This document shows positions 1 through 9,264 of a stretch of 64,000 bases of DNA, one piece after another. Position 1 is the stretch's first letter; the number at the start of each line of letters is the position of its first letter. Below the pieces are notes generated by a model. The model had not been told where the DNA came from and did no database searches. It saw nothing but the letters and a program-made list of their open reading frames with translations. Both the position numbers and the translations under genes were made by a program. Location: contig CAVWYF010000037.1 of NCBI GenBank assembly GCA_963759095.1, positions 1-64,000 on the forward strand, given 5' to 3'. This DNA comes from Anderseniella sp963759095. GTDB taxonomy: Bacteria; Pseudomonadota; Alphaproteobacteria; Rhizobiales; Aestuariivirgaceae.

Positions 1-982
1 CAGCCTTTCAGGCGGCATACCTTATAAGCAGCTCACGCGCGCTTATTCGGCGCGTACGGGTGATCATTCTCACATCTGGTAGACTGGCGAATTCCAAGGC
101 ATCTCTGTCTACGCGCATTGTCGCGGGTACCCGATTTACCCTTAGCGTGCTCGACTTCCAAAGATATCATGGCATTCAAACCTCGAAGCGCGGTGTCGAT
201 CCAATCGAGATTGATCTGAAAGAAAACGGTCTCTCTCCACTTCCCTGTCTTCCCGCCTCTTCCGGCAACAGTAACTATTCTTCTTATCTCGCAGTCGTCC
301 CGGCTACAGTTCTCGCTGAGATTTACGGCCTCTACGGCGCAAGGCTTCTCGAAGCCAATGTACGCACCTATCTTCAGGCTAGAACTAAGGTCAACAAGGG
401 CATTCAGGAAACCCTGAAATCTGAACCTCAAAATTTCTTCGCATACAACAATGGACTGACGGCGACAGCCTCCGGTGTCGAATTGGAAACCTTGAGTGGA
501 GTATCTCACCTGACGCATATCCATGATTTGCAGATCGTCAACGGCGGACAGACCACCGCGTCAATTCTCTATGCGCGAGACAAACAAAAGGTCGCCCTCG
601 ACGAGGTCTTCGTTCAGATGAAGCTTTCCGTTGTAAGTAATTTGCGAGCGCCGAGATTGTTCCAAAAATTTCTCGGTACGCCAACTCGCAAAATAAGATC
701 AGTGACGCCGACTTTTTTGCCAGCCATCCTTTTCATTTGCAGATGGAGAAAATGTCCCGCCGGATACCGGCGCCCGTTCGCGAAGGAGCATTGATTCCAA
801 CAAAGTGGTTTGAAGAAGGGGATGTGGTTATTCAATGGCCCGAGAAGTTATCAGCTGAAAGCTTTGAAGATTTGGAAAGCTGGATGGAGATATTAATGCG
901 CAAAATTGGACGACGGGTCACGCCTAGCCAACCTGCTAAATTTCTAGACGGCGTTGCAGAAGATGTGGTGGATGACGGTTGA
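1..982 (+). pseudogene. AIPR-family abortive infection protein, 5'-partial and frameshifted
   Basis: The frame is open to the left window edge, so the gene starts outside. Up to about 630 it reads as an AIPR (abortive infection phage resistance) protein: a segment with GARLLEANVR, then KVNKGIQETL, FFAYNNGLTATA and IVNGGQTTASI, all family hallmarks. After about 630 the family sequence continues in another frame (SRYANSQNK, HPFHLQMEKMSRRIPAP, GALIPTKWF), so there is a frameshift near 630-665. Directly after PTKWF (about 808) the family's usual continuation is missing and an unrelated acidic tail (WPEKLSAESFEDLESWMEI) runs to the stop at 982, which looks like a deletion fusion with another gene. 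AIPR proteins belong to phage-defence loci; this copy is very likely non-functional. Confidence 0.8.
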
Positions 983-1239
983 GAACGTCTCGAAACCAGA
1001 ATGACCAACTTAGGACATTAACGCCCTAATTAGGACAGCACCAAAAAACCGTTAACAGAACAATAATTCGTTCGCTGCCAGTACCCTTCCAGTTCCAGCA
1101 AATCGGATGATCCATACCCGCCCTCGCGGTAGATAGCGCAAGATTTTCAATAGTCATAAGTGCCTCCGAAATGCTGAGGCATCGGACAGTTTCACTTGTG
1201 CTTTTTTGAGTTTGCAACCAAATGCCGGTCTTTTTGATC

Positions 1240-1636
1240 GCCTGATGCCTTATCCGCCGCGCCCTCTTACCCCTCCATCCTCGCTGGACTCTTGACCTTT
1301 GAGAGCGATTGGAAACCGCCGCTTGGCGACCCGGTCGAAACTGCACTCAATAACACTGATGATGACGGGCGCCTCGACCTTGGATGCGTTGCTACCCACG
1401 GCCATTTCGTTCTGAACAGGGACAACGAATATATCTTGACCAGTGGAGGTCGGCCGGCGACGGCTTTTCTGTTTGAGTTAATCGCGCGGCTGCAGGCGCA
1501 AGCGACAGTGCCAATAATCGACATACGTGCTTATGCTAGCTGCTGTGCTGGCTTGGCGTCACGCTGTTCCCTGCACACGCGGGTAGCCGTTTCGATCTTT
1601 AAATTACCTTTACGTCAATCATTTTACCTATGGTAA
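1240..1636 (+). pseudogene. C-terminal gene remnant of unknown family
   Basis: An open frame without a credible start (first in-frame start is TTG at 1292; the frame is open back to about 1237) encodes a compact protein-like segment containing GRLDLGCVATHGHF, GGRPATAFLFELIARLQ and VPIIDIRAY. The composition (structured, GC-rich, G/A-rich motifs) looks like the end of a once longer protein rather than a random frame, and the real protein may stop matching at about 1540, before the AT-rich sequence begins. I do not recognise the family. The preceding 983-1239 holds no convincing gene; the following 1637-1818 is AT-rich and non-coding and could hold the promoter of the next gene. Confidence 0.35.
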
Positions 1637-1818
1637 ATCATTCTACCTATAATTTATTGTATATGTTGTATTCATTTTATTACCCTCCAATCGGCACAAT
1701 GATGGCGTATTTTATTGATTAGTTATTTAAGTAGAGTTTTTGAGAAGTGTAAAACATGTCCATTACAATAATTACATGAGTTTTAGATTTTAAGGAATGT
1801 ATTCAGGCTTCATGTAAT

Positions 1819-1824
1819 AGGAGG
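1819..1824 (+). promoter_or_regulatory. Strong Shine-Dalgarno (AGGAGG)
   Basis: AGGAGG lies 5 nt before an ATG at 1830. It matters because it marks 1830, not the later ATG at 1899, as the natural start of the following gene. From 1830 the frame runs 17 codons, meets TAG at 1881-1883, and then continues in the same frame through ATG 1899. Confidence 0.6.
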
Positions 1825-1829
1825 AAAAA

Positions 1830-3066
1830 ATGTCCAATGCGCTAGTGCTTGAATCTAGCAAATTAGAAGATCACCAACTTTAGAAATTTGCAGAAAAGAT
1901 GACAGATTTACTAAAACTTTCTTCTGTTCAAGCGATTAATTCACAAATCGATTCATCAATCTACAAGTTCATACACAAAAAATTAGTAGTTGGCGGCGAA
2001 AAGAAGAGAAAATATCGAAGCTTGGCGTCAGTAGTGGCGGAAAAATTCGACTCTAGAATCGGCATCCAAAAAGCGGCACGATTTGACCTGGGTAGAGACA
2101 AGGAAATTACACGCCTTATGCATATGTACGGTGTAGATGTAAGATCAGCGAAGCCGGTTACTCAACAAATAGATGTTAAGCGGCATTTCGATTTCATAAA
2201 TGACAATACTTTCAGCGAAGATAAAATTGGAAATGGTACCACAATATCCGGCGTATCTGAAATTAATTCACCTGCTATTTCAGTCACTCCGAAAGAAATT
2301 TTCGCAACGGCAGTTTATGCCCTTAACAGCAGATACGGTTCGTATATTGCAAAGGCGGATTGGTGGAAAGATTTGATTGAAAGTTGGTCGCCACCCGAGC
2401 CAGCGGCGGCATTGAACAAAGGTCTTTATTTTCGAGTGCATCAAGTTAAGTGTGTAGATGAGACAAACCCAGAGTGGCCTGGTCATGATGAGATCGCGGC
2501 AGGCGGTGTTTCAATAGATGATTTAAGAGATACCACGACAAAGATCGCAGAGTTCTATGTGAGAGGGTGGATTTGACGATGGAGAAAGCAAGATTTATAC
2601 GCCACCTCGCATTGTGAAAAAATTTGACATTGAAGGAGATGATTTTCCGAAATCATTTGCATTTATACTCGCCCTAGCAGAAAAGGACAGTAGCGGATTG
2701 AGCAAATTCATAGACGAGCTGTATCAGGCTGTGAAAGCTGAAATCGGATTGATATTAGCCGCAATGGGAGCAGCAGCGGGTGCTGCGGTTGGTACGGCAA
2801 TTGGTGGCAGTGTTGGTACAGCTATTGCTGGTCCTTTGGGAACCGTAATTGGAGCGGTCTTGGGTGCAATCTTAGGAGCACTGGTAGGATGGCTAATCAG
2901 CATTCTTAAGGATGACATTTTTCCACCGCAACAAACGGGCGTGTTCTTGGGATCGGCGAATGATACTTTCCATGGAGGGAGCCTTGTTTCTCCATCGATG
3001 TACCTTCACTATCGCGAACATGGCGGCCACTATTGGGTAAAATACGATTGGGAGATTGTTCGTTAG
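1830..3066 (+). pseudogene. Glycine-zipper protein (pore-former-like), nonsense + frameshift
   Basis: Two open pieces form one protein. Piece one (1899-2576, 225 residues) ends with a segment containing VKCVDETNPEWPGHDEIA and FYVRG; piece two (from about 2560 in the next frame, to 3066) continues with GFDDGESKIYTPPR, a hydrophobic glycine-zipper stretch (AAMGAAAGAAVGTAIGG and following, about residues 50-95 of the piece), DDIFPP and a GHGG-type C-terminus. Skipping one base at about 2566 joins them as VRGGFDDG. The gene also has an in-frame TAG at 1881-1883 between the strongly ribosome-bound ATG 1830 and ATG 1899. Proteins with this layout recur in bacterial accessory regions; the Gly-zipper suggests a membrane-active product, but function is unproven. 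Locally AT-richer than its neighbours, which suggests transfer. Confidence 0.6.
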
Positions 3067-3160
3067 GTCCGCCATGACGGTGGTTGGCGTCGTGCCGTCG
3101 CTCGTGCGCTGACGGAAAAGCACGGCGATTGGCTAGTTGAGCTCTATTCTGAGAATTCAG

Positions 3161-3185
3161 AGCGGCCCTTCGGGGCCGCTTTTCT
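3161..3185 (+). terminator. Rho-independent terminator
   Basis: Perfect GC-rich hairpin AGCGGCCC-TTCG-GGGCCGCT followed by TTTCT. It ends a short coding-like tail (from 3067) that has lost its upstream part and shows a segment with AVARALTEKHGDWLVELY; that tail is probably the C-terminus of a deleted gene. Confidence 0.85.
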
Positions 3186-3225
3186 CTTAGGCCGAATGAC
3201 CGTTATGGGATTATCTCGAGGCCGT

Positions 3226-3365
3226 TCCATCGAATGCAGGGACATATCCGTTGGATATTGTCTCGCGGCAGAAGGCACGTTGCCTGGCTTCAAAGCTGGC
3301 GCTGCATGGCGGGTCCGTGAGACCGATAAGGCTGGCCTCATGCAGGTGCCTGACATATTCGTGCA
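3226..3365 (+). pseudogene. Excisionase-type HTH fragment
   Basis: A short frame contains LAAEGTLPGFKAGAAWRVRETD, which resembles the second helix and wing of excisionase/AlpA-like DNA-binding domains (commonly ending '..GLPGFKVGGSWRFR..'). The first helix is degenerate, and no start or complete domain is present. Interpreted as a remnant of a mobile-element regulator; weak evidence. Confidence 0.3.
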
Positions 3366-3420
3366 TTTAAAGACCTCAGCTTCAAGCCATAAACCAGCGT
3401 GTGGGTGACGACCTGGTCTG

Positions 3421-3783
3421 ATGGCTGTGGAAGTCCAAGGCTGTCACGTTACACACAACGAAACTGACTGCAAAAAGCACTTCCCTGAGTTCACAGCCGC
3501 ACAGTACAAAGAATGGCTGAAGCGTGTCGGCATCGAACCAATACATATTTATCCGGGCTCGCCTTGGGAAAATGGTTACAACGAACGTTTCAATGGCACA
3601 TTGCGCCGTGAGGTGCTGAACGCGGAATGGTTCGCTTCCATCCACCAGGCACAGACGGTCATCAACCTGTGGCTCAAGCAATACAACCACGTTCGCCCAC
3701 ATCATGCTCTTGGCATGCGGGCACCAGTGCCTGAAACCTTAATAGAGAAATCTCAAATTAGTGGCCCAGACATAGGGGGCTAG
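3421..3783 (+). mobile_element. IS3-family transposase (OrfB) C-terminal fragment
   Basis: The reading frame gives the C-terminal half of an IS3-family OrfB integrase core: YPGSPWENGYNERFNGTLR (including the catalytic Glu region), REVLNAEWF, and YNHVRPHHALGMRAPVPET. The N-terminal DDE part, OrfA and both inverted repeats are missing; the sequence before codon 20 does not match the family. It stops at 3783, about 30 bp before the att-like repeat A. Confidence 0.85.
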
Positions 3784-3815
3784 ACAGGATTGGAAATTGG
3801 GCAGTTTAAGAAACG

Positions 3816-3930
3816 GATTATGGGCATGTTTATGGGCATGTTTATGGGCAGTAAGTATATGAAAATAAGCAAAATTACGAAATTTCAATAAGTTAAAGAA
3901 GTCCAGCTGGAGAGTCCCTTTCTTCCACCA
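3816..3930 (+). repeat. Att-like repeat A (arm repeats + tRNA-3'-like end)
   Basis: Starts with a 12-bp unit (TTATGGGCATGT) repeated 2.75 times at 3818-3850, followed by about 50 bp of AT-rich sequence and then a tRNA-3'-end-like string ending CTTTCTTCCACCA at 3930. Positions 3816-3870 are identical over 55 nt to the reverse complement of 43560-43614 (repeat D), and the similarity continues to the CCA end. The same architecture recurs at 15464 and 17428. Interpretation: junction of an integrated element, with integrase arm-type sites on the left and the attachment core on the right. Confidence 0.6.
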
Positions 3931-4082
3931 TTTCTTTCGACTCGGCGACAAGAGTTTGCGGGCCTGAAAGCACGCAATGAGGCTGCTGGTGCAACGAGGT
4001 CGAAAGTCGCGCTGAGTATCCAACCGTGGTGAACTCAGCACTCACTTTCACTTTATGGGCATCACATCATCTGGAGGTCTGG

Positions 4083-5095
4083 TCATTCACCTAAAGGCTG
4101 TCGCCCAGCCCAGGCTTTTACCAACGCCGAATAGCTCTGTTGTGGGTCCTCGGCTTTGTGACGAAATTCCCGCACAATATTTTCTTTCAGGCCATTGAGT
4201 TTCGCCGCTATGCTTTTACATTCCACCAGCTCAGCTTTCAGTTTTTCGCGACTGGCTGCCTGCGCGTTTGCAAGTTCCGACTCTTTCGCGATTATCTTGT
4301 CCCTGACGTCTTCCACCGCCCGCCCGAGGCCAAGATAGGTGTCGAGCAGGAAGTCCAGATCGCGCAGCAGTTTCGTGCGTTCCTGCACGAGGCCCAGCCG
4401 GTTCAGTCCGTAAACCTGGATGGACATGGCGCCCATGGGTGTCCTGTGGCCCACGACGCTCACATCCCTGGTAGAAAACACCAGATGCTCTTCAGGTTCA
4501 TCACGGGTGGATCGAGCAGCAAACGCTGTTCGTTTTCGACAGTATTGCGGTTACCCGGCGCGGCTCCGAATGGAATGAATTCCGCCCTGCCCACTTCATC
4601 TGCAATTGGAAAAGTAGTGCCCTTTCCAGACTTCATGGAGATGGTTCTGTCTCGATCGGTGTCGAACAGATCGACCAGGTTGGTTAGCGTCGGGTCCGGC
4701 GCTTTCTGGTTGCGTTTGCGATTGCAGTCGATACAGCTCGGCAGGAGGTTGGTCCAGTCCATCGCCAGCCACCAGTAGCCTTCATGCTCTGTATCGGCGA
4801 CCGCGTTCTTGGGCCGATAATGCTCCACATCCACCGGTCGTAGCGCTCTTGCCGTAGAAAGACTTGCAATATGCACACTTTCCATGGAAGATTTCTTCCA
4901 GTCGCTGCTTGACCCCGCTGTGCCTGTAGAGCTTGAATTTGAAGGAAGACGTTTTCTCACCGCGGGCAGCTCGGTCAATCTGCTCCCGGCGATGCGCAAA
5001 TACCTTGTCGAACTCCGGTGTCTTGCGCCTGCCGGTTTCGGTCGTTCCTGACCCATCAGCACATTCGGTGCTTTATCCCGTTTAACCCCTCGCAT
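4083..5095 (-). pseudogene. PtuB-like HNH endonuclease, frameshifted
   Basis: Starts MRGVKRDKAPN at 5095. Read with frame switches it gives a complete HNH protein: LYRHSGVKQRLEEIFHGKCAYC (about 4850-4930), then PVDVEHYRPK, HEGYWWLAMDWTNLLPSC and IDCNRKR, the C..C / H..P / C..C pattern of PtuB-type HNH nucleases, then a C-terminal coiled-coil-rich part ending at 4083. Frame changes occur near 5040, 4830 and 4480. In Septu defence, PtuA (ATPase) acts with PtuB (HNH nuclease); here an AAA ATPase lies directly upstream, 17 bp away. Three shifts make function unlikely unless the sequence is faulty. Confidence 0.65.
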
Positions 5096-5111
5096 CAGGT
5101 GGGCCTTCCAT

Positions 5112-6615
5112 TCAAAATGGCAATAATTTCCTTCTCTGGCATTCGAGCGTGGTCTGTCGCGCAAACTGCGGCGGTTGGCGAGAATATCGTACCACTACCT
5201 CCTGAACCAGACGTACAACTTCATTGTCACCGACGGGCAGCGCATCCCGTATGTTTTCGCGAATCTTCAAGTGCCGGGTTTTCAATTGGCTCCCCATCGC
5301 TGCCAGCGGGAGAAATTGCATCACCCAACTCGGCAAATGCCTGATCAATATGGCGGTCGTCGGTTGTGAACAGCTGGAACAGGTCAGATGTCAGCAGTTG
5401 CTCCACAGTAAACTGTTCCGCGTTCTGCATACCGGCGACATTTTCTACGATTTCATTCATTTTGCTGCCCTCACCCTGACCCGTGTTGTAAAAACGGTTC
5501 AGCACCTGAACTTCGCCGGGCAGCATGCCCCTTAAGCAAAGAGGATCATGACTTGTCATGATAAAGGTCGCCTTGGGCAGTGCTTTCCGCAATCCTCCAA
5601 TTACCTGCATTTTCCAACGCGGATGAAGATGAGCTTCGATTTCATCAATTAGAACTACACAGGGCATGTCTTTCGCGCGCTGTACACTGTCTGTCCCTGT
5701 CGCTTCCATCAGACCGTGAATTATGTCGCACACCAGTGCGATCAGAACACGATAACCGGATGATACACTGTCAAGCCGGATGGGAACGGTGTATTCATCA
5801 GCAGGCTTTTCTCCACCTTTTTCACCAGCCCGGTGCGCTTCAGTTTGATGACGCAGTGCTTCTCTCCATCGTTCAGCGGGTCGTCCTCAACGCCAATTGT
5901 CTCAAACCTGCCATCAATCTGAATGATCTCACGCAGAGCGGCGACTATGTCGTCAAGGGCATAGCGGTCTCGTTGATAGAGTTCGACCATCCATTGTTCC
6001 GGATTGATTGTCAGTGCGTCATTTTCGAAAAGAGTGACGACGTTGGAACTGTGGGTTCGTGAACTGCTGCTCTTTCCGAACAAGCGATGGGCGCCATAGG
6101 CGAATATCAGGACCGCACTTTCGTGAGGCACTCCCTTTTCGAATTTCGCCTTTCCGGCATGATGACGGCGATTGAACGTACCGGATTTTCCATTAACTTT
6201 GAACTCATAGCGGCTGCCGTCCCGCAGTATGATCTTCACTTCACTGCTGACTGGTGGAGCAGCATCCTGCTCAGTGGATGAGCCCATATACTCCGGGTTG
6301 AGCACCATCCGTTTGGCGTCAAGATCCAGTTCACCAAATGCATCGTCATCAACCAACGTCAATGTGATGGCTTCCAGGATGGAACTCTTTCCGGTAGCGT
6401 TCTCACCTGCGTAGAGGATCAGCATAGTGGGGCACATGGTCGCGCCCATATTTGTCCGACTTTATGATACTGGTTTCGTGCATTGCTTCATCATCGGTCT
6501 TCTGCTCATGATCAGCATCCGTGCCATTCATCATGGCGAGATTGATATGTTCCAGCGCCTTGTAGTTACGAATTGAAATTTCGGAAATGGCCTCGGGAAA
6601 TGTGGTTCTTTCCAA
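5112..6615 (-). pseudogene. PtuA-like AAA ATPase, frameshifted
   Basis: N-terminal ISEISIRNYKALEHINL, then in another frame Walker A GENATGKSS (about 6400), a central part, LDSVSSGYRVLIALVCDII after a shift near 5755, Walker B VVLIDEIEAHLHP (about 5660) and an H-loop MTSHDP. The last ~150 bp continue in a third frame (KIRENIRDALPVGDNEV). So at least three frame changes: about 6440, 5750, 5255. This is an SMC/OLD-like ABC-ATPase of the kind paired with HNH nucleases in Septu and related systems. The 5' frame is open upstream of 6615 (TTG), so the true start is uncertain. Confidence 0.7.
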
Positions 6616-6689
6616 CGGACCCGACTGCGGTGCCTGTGCGATCGTGGCAACGTAATCTCTGGAAATAATGTCAGAAATTCGTGTGTCCG

Positions 6690-7712
6690 TTAAACGCGCA
6701 TCTTCGTGGACAAGTTCCGTACGGCAGTCATCGAGCTCAGCAGCGCACCCGCTTTGAACAGATGATGGAAGGTTTTCTCGATACCTTTCATGGACAGAGA
6801 GGGTTTTAGGCCGGCATTTTGCGCCAGTTTCAGACCCAGGCGTCGAAGCAAAAGATACCAGGCACTCGCGAATTCCAGATCATGGAATTCAAAAAGGCCA
6901 GAGATATCTGCATTCCATTCACTGGAACGGGAATATTCCAACAGCGCGTCGCAAAAATGTGTCAGCCGGTCACCACGTGCCTTGACTTTTTTGGACTATT
7001 CAGGTTGAAATGGTGAATTGTTAGCTCCGCCCGCGACATATCTTCGATATCGTCCGAATGCTCTGCGTACTTGTAGATCGCTTCAAGTTCGCCAGACATT
7101 TTAACACCGAAGTACCGGCTGGGAGCAGAGATGGACCCCGGAGCGTACAACTTTGCCTCTTCAAGATTTGCGATAGACCACAGCGAATTTCCATTCGCAG
7201 ATAGATCCATAAACTCCAACTTAGCCTTACGCTGGTCATGAGCGGTCACGAAAAGCGATGTATTTTCACGAAAATGGCCAACCTCTTCACTTTCAGTAAT
7301 CCGGAAGTAACATGGTTACGCTTACCGCTTACCGGAAAATAATTCTGCTTGGCCTTGTCGACGCAATCGTCGCAGATAGGAAAGAAATTGTGCCAATCAA
7401 ATGCGTGCCAGATGTAACACTCCCTGTCCTCGCGATCTCCACTGGGCTGGACATCAACCGGTGGACGGAAGCGGTAAGATTTCAGATCAACCCTTCGCTC
7501 TTCGCAGAAAGCGCACCGATGGCCGGAAGCAAACATCAACGCCTTTTCAACCTCGGGGGGAACAGGTGTTTTCCAGACTGTTGGAATTGTGGTTTGCGAG
7601 CGCTCTTCTGCCGAAAGACTAGGAACTTACCGACCTGCATGAGTTCGCTTCGCACAATTTTGCTGTCAAACCATTTAGGTCGCTCCACCCTGGTTCGGTC
7701 AAAGAAAAACAT
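6690..7712 (-). pseudogene. Zinc-ribbon/HNH-fold protein with KYRFRP-type motif, frameshifted
   Basis: Starts MFFFDRTRVERPKWF at 7712, 7 nt after the upstream gene's stop. After a frame change near 7640 comes FASGHRCAFCE, SYRFRPPVDV, YIWHAFDWHNFFPICDDC and YFPVSGKR, a C..C/C..C scaffold like the HNH protein downstream. However, the catalytic-His segment (EHYRPK in the neighbour) is replaced by SYRFRPP, so classical HNH catalysis is doubtful. Further shifts near 7250 and 6965 lead to a helical C-terminus ending at 6690. It lies between the hydrolase and the ATPase and probably belonged to the same system; role unknown. Confidence 0.5.
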
Positions 7713-7719
7713 TCTGTAC

Positions 7720-9241
7720 TTACCCTTCGCCCTGTTTTTTTCTCAGTATGTTGAGGGCACTACGAAGAGTTTGGATATGATGCGGAGTGCCGCTCGTTGT
7801 GCCCGGAGCGCCGGTTCTGGCCTTCATGTTCCAATATTTTGTATGCGTCATGAAAGGCACAGAATGACCCGGTTTGACCACACCATTTTCGCTGCGCTCC
7901 GGCAAAACAGCCATGTCGCGGATACCGGAAAGTTTGTGAATTTTACCAGTCTTCGCGTCTCGCACTTTCAGCCCGAATTGTGGGCCAACCGGACCGGACA
8001 CCACATCCCCGAAAATCAGATTATGACGAGGCGAATGAATGTTGGACCATCGAGTCAAACCGAAAACTGCGCCATGATGGGGGATGCGGGTTGGCTGCTT
8101 CAGCTTCTTTGTCTTCGGATCACGATAGGGGGAAGGATCAAGATAAGTGAAGTGAGGTTGTTTGGTTTTGAGGTCAAATTCCATGGTTGGCGGACAAGTG
8201 GGGGACTGGCGAATGGTTTGCATCTGGTGCAGTTCGTTTTCATCGTAAGCCATCAGGAAATCCGCATGACCCAGAGGTGAGCCAACTGTTATGAAGTCAC
8301 TTATTATCCAGGGGTGGCCCAGCTTGTTGAACTCTTCACGTGCCTCATCCTGTGCCTTCTGAAAAGTATCAATCACCAGACTTTTATCATCGCTGGCGTC
8401 ATCCGCATTGGTTGCTTCGCGAACAAGATCTTCCAGAATTTTGAGTTTGGGTTGTTTTGCTCCCTGGCCGGGGAGCAACGAGGCATTGTGCCGGGCAAAG
8501 GCGTGGGTAAGAATGTCGTAGGCCACGATAGTTCCCAGCGAATGGGCGACAACAACAATGCGGTCATAGGGTTTCTTTTTCGAAGCCGGCAGGTCAATTC
8601 CCATTAAGTTGAGCAATTCAACGCCCTTTTCACGTATTTCCTGTCGACGGGCAATGTTCTCTGGCCCGCGCGCTTGTATAGCGTACGACATCGCCAAATA
8701 TCTTCACCATTACTGTGTTCACGAACCAGGCGGCCGCTGCTGAAATCGCAAGACCGACCAGAATGGCGACGATTTTTAGCCAGATTGGTTTTGGTGGTGC
8801 ATCAGTTGCCGCAGGAAGCGCGGCGTAGACAATAATTGCCAGTAAAGCGAGTGTTACCACCCAAAGCGCAATCCAGACACTCATGACACGTTTCGGTACG
8901 CGTTTGAGCGGATTACGCATCAACAGGTCCATGATCCAGGACTTTACCTGTTCGAATTTGGTACCATGAACCAGATGGGCCCAGTAGAATTCGTAGAAAT
9001 CGGTGCGCCCACGTGCGACGTCCTGCTCAGTTGTAATTCGATGGAGCTCATAGCTCCGGTTGCGTTTGTCCGGTTTGCTCCATGCGACATTCTCACCACG
9101 TAATCCGCCCGTATTGGGATCGGGCTTTTCCCGGCGCACCAGTGAACTGTCCTGAACCCAGACAGTGTCGACAAACCCTCGCAGAGTTTGCATGGGGATC
9201 TGTTCGCCCATGCCATGAATAACAACCACTGCCTGCTTCAT
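7720..9241 (-). pseudogene. Membrane-anchored alpha/beta-hydrolase (lipase-like), one frameshift
   Basis: N-terminal piece (9241-8630) starts MKQAVVVIHGMGEQ, the first strand and oxyanion region of a lipase-like hydrolase, and has two hydrophobic segments (about residues 120-175) that look membrane-spanning. The second piece (from about 8690) carries the nucleophile elbow VVVAHSLGTIVAYD and ends KKQGEG at 7720. A single indel near 8690 (IFGDVVRY / IQARGPENIARRQ) separates them, so this could be one mutation or one sequencing error in an otherwise complete ~507-codon gene. It heads the minus-strand run with the zinc protein, ATPase and HNH genes. A lipase-type effector is plausible but inferred. 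Confidence 0.6.
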
Positions 9242-9264
9242 GTTACAATTACCCTTCGTCTAAG

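Noticed and set aside
7312..8280. 322-codon plus-strand frame
   Set aside because: Lies opposite the hydrolase and zinc-protein genes, which have clear motifs; its own translation has none.
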